Shown here: positions 21,559-21,682 of the stretch, in pieces
Layout of the letters: each line of letters opens with the position of its first letter
How positions within the stretch are numbered: the first letter of the stretch is position 1
IMG/VR virus record: IMGVR_UViG_3300049911_000081
Span: 1 to 21,682 of that record
DNA length: 21,682 nucleotides
Direction: 5' to 3' (one strand)
From: a virus
Notes under the pieces: model-generated
What the model saw: the letters and a program-made list of their open reading frames with translations, nothing else
The model's database searches: none
Told to the model about the DNA's origin: nothing
Translations under genes and position numbers: made by a program

Positions 21559-21682
21559 TTATGTTGAATAAATATTTTCCCAATCTGTATCCTCCGCACC
21601 TGCATATCCTGTAGGCGTTAATGTTTGATCGACACGATATTCTGTGCCGACAATCCTGTGCCTGTAGAGGTCATCTTTATCC
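21559..21682 (-). CDS. C-terminal end of an unknown gene, truncated by the window edge
   Basis: The minus strand is open from the edge to a TAA at 21561-21559, giving 40 residues beginning Asp-Lys-Asp-Asp-Leu-Tyr-Arg-His-Arg-Ile-Val-Gly-Thr-Glu-Tyr-Arg and ending Asp-Thr-Asp-Trp-Glu-Asn-Ile-Tyr-Ser-Thr. The stop is 10 bp before the next ATG, matching operon spacing. Composition is protein-like and in the same direction as all other genes. The position suggests a head-side or head-tail gene; the family cannot be named from this fragment. Confidence 0.6.
   Translation of the reverse strand, partial: DKDDLYRHRIVGTEYRVDQTLTPTGYAGAEDTDWENIYST

Noticed and set aside
21549-21605. N-terminal extension of the 105-aa protein to an ATG at 21605
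   Set aside because: The region codes, in another frame, for the end of the upstream gene (stop at 21561-21559). The Met-Met start at 21548 fits the usual spacing.

Overview
The window is the late structural and lysis region of a tailed dsDNA phage or prophage of the Bacteroidota. Every convincing gene lies on the minus strand, so transcription runs from the right edge to the left edge. The genes are packed with short gaps or 1-13 bp overlaps, many of the ATGA type. Host assignment rests on protein content: a SprB-type repeat, a FISUMP domain, BspA/DUF285 repeats, DWGDG (PKD-like) domains, Sec signal peptides ending just before Gln (FGQ, FCQ, FAQ), and low GC. No integrase, replication, packaging or capsid gene is visible, so phage and prophage cannot be told apart.

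Right part (21682-17310) is the tail-assembly module: the C-terminal end of an unknown gene, two small unknown proteins, a DUF3168-like tail completion protein, a tail tube protein carrying a C-terminal SprB/Ig-like domain, a tail assembly chaperone pair joined by a probable -1 frameshift on a run of nine A, an HK97-gp10-like protein, and a short (513 aa) tape measure protein. I see no sheath gene, which points to a siphovirus with a short to medium tail.

Middle part (17317-3443) is the tail-tip and adhesin module, about 14 kb and almost two thirds of the window. It starts with a 1006-aa tail-tip protein ending in a FISUMP domain whose two halves are in reversed order. Five fibre or adhesin-like proteins follow, built from LamG, parallel beta-helix, PKD, fibronectin-III-like, pectate-lyase-like, BspA and LRR-like modules. 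Four consecutive ones begin with clear Sec signal peptides, which is odd for virion proteins.

Left part (3440-165) is the lysis module: a multi-TM protein, a coiled-coil protein with a C-terminal TM anchor, an M15-family endolysin, a 43-aa single-TM protein, a metacaspase-like protein, two small holin-like proteins, a Thivi_2564-like small membrane protein and a secreted, possibly outer-membrane protein. A minus-strand intrinsic terminator closes the operon (111-142). Beyond it are three copies of a 16-bp palindrome that look like operators.

The most interesting item is the caspase-like gene. Its catalytic-His block, normally between the second helix and the Cys strand, is missing there and sits instead as the last ~49 residues, after the natural C-terminus of the fold. 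Together with the reversed FISUMP domain, the window holds two proteins with non-canonical segment order. Its place between endolysin and holins suggests, as inference only, a protease with a role in lysis timing or in interaction with host defence.
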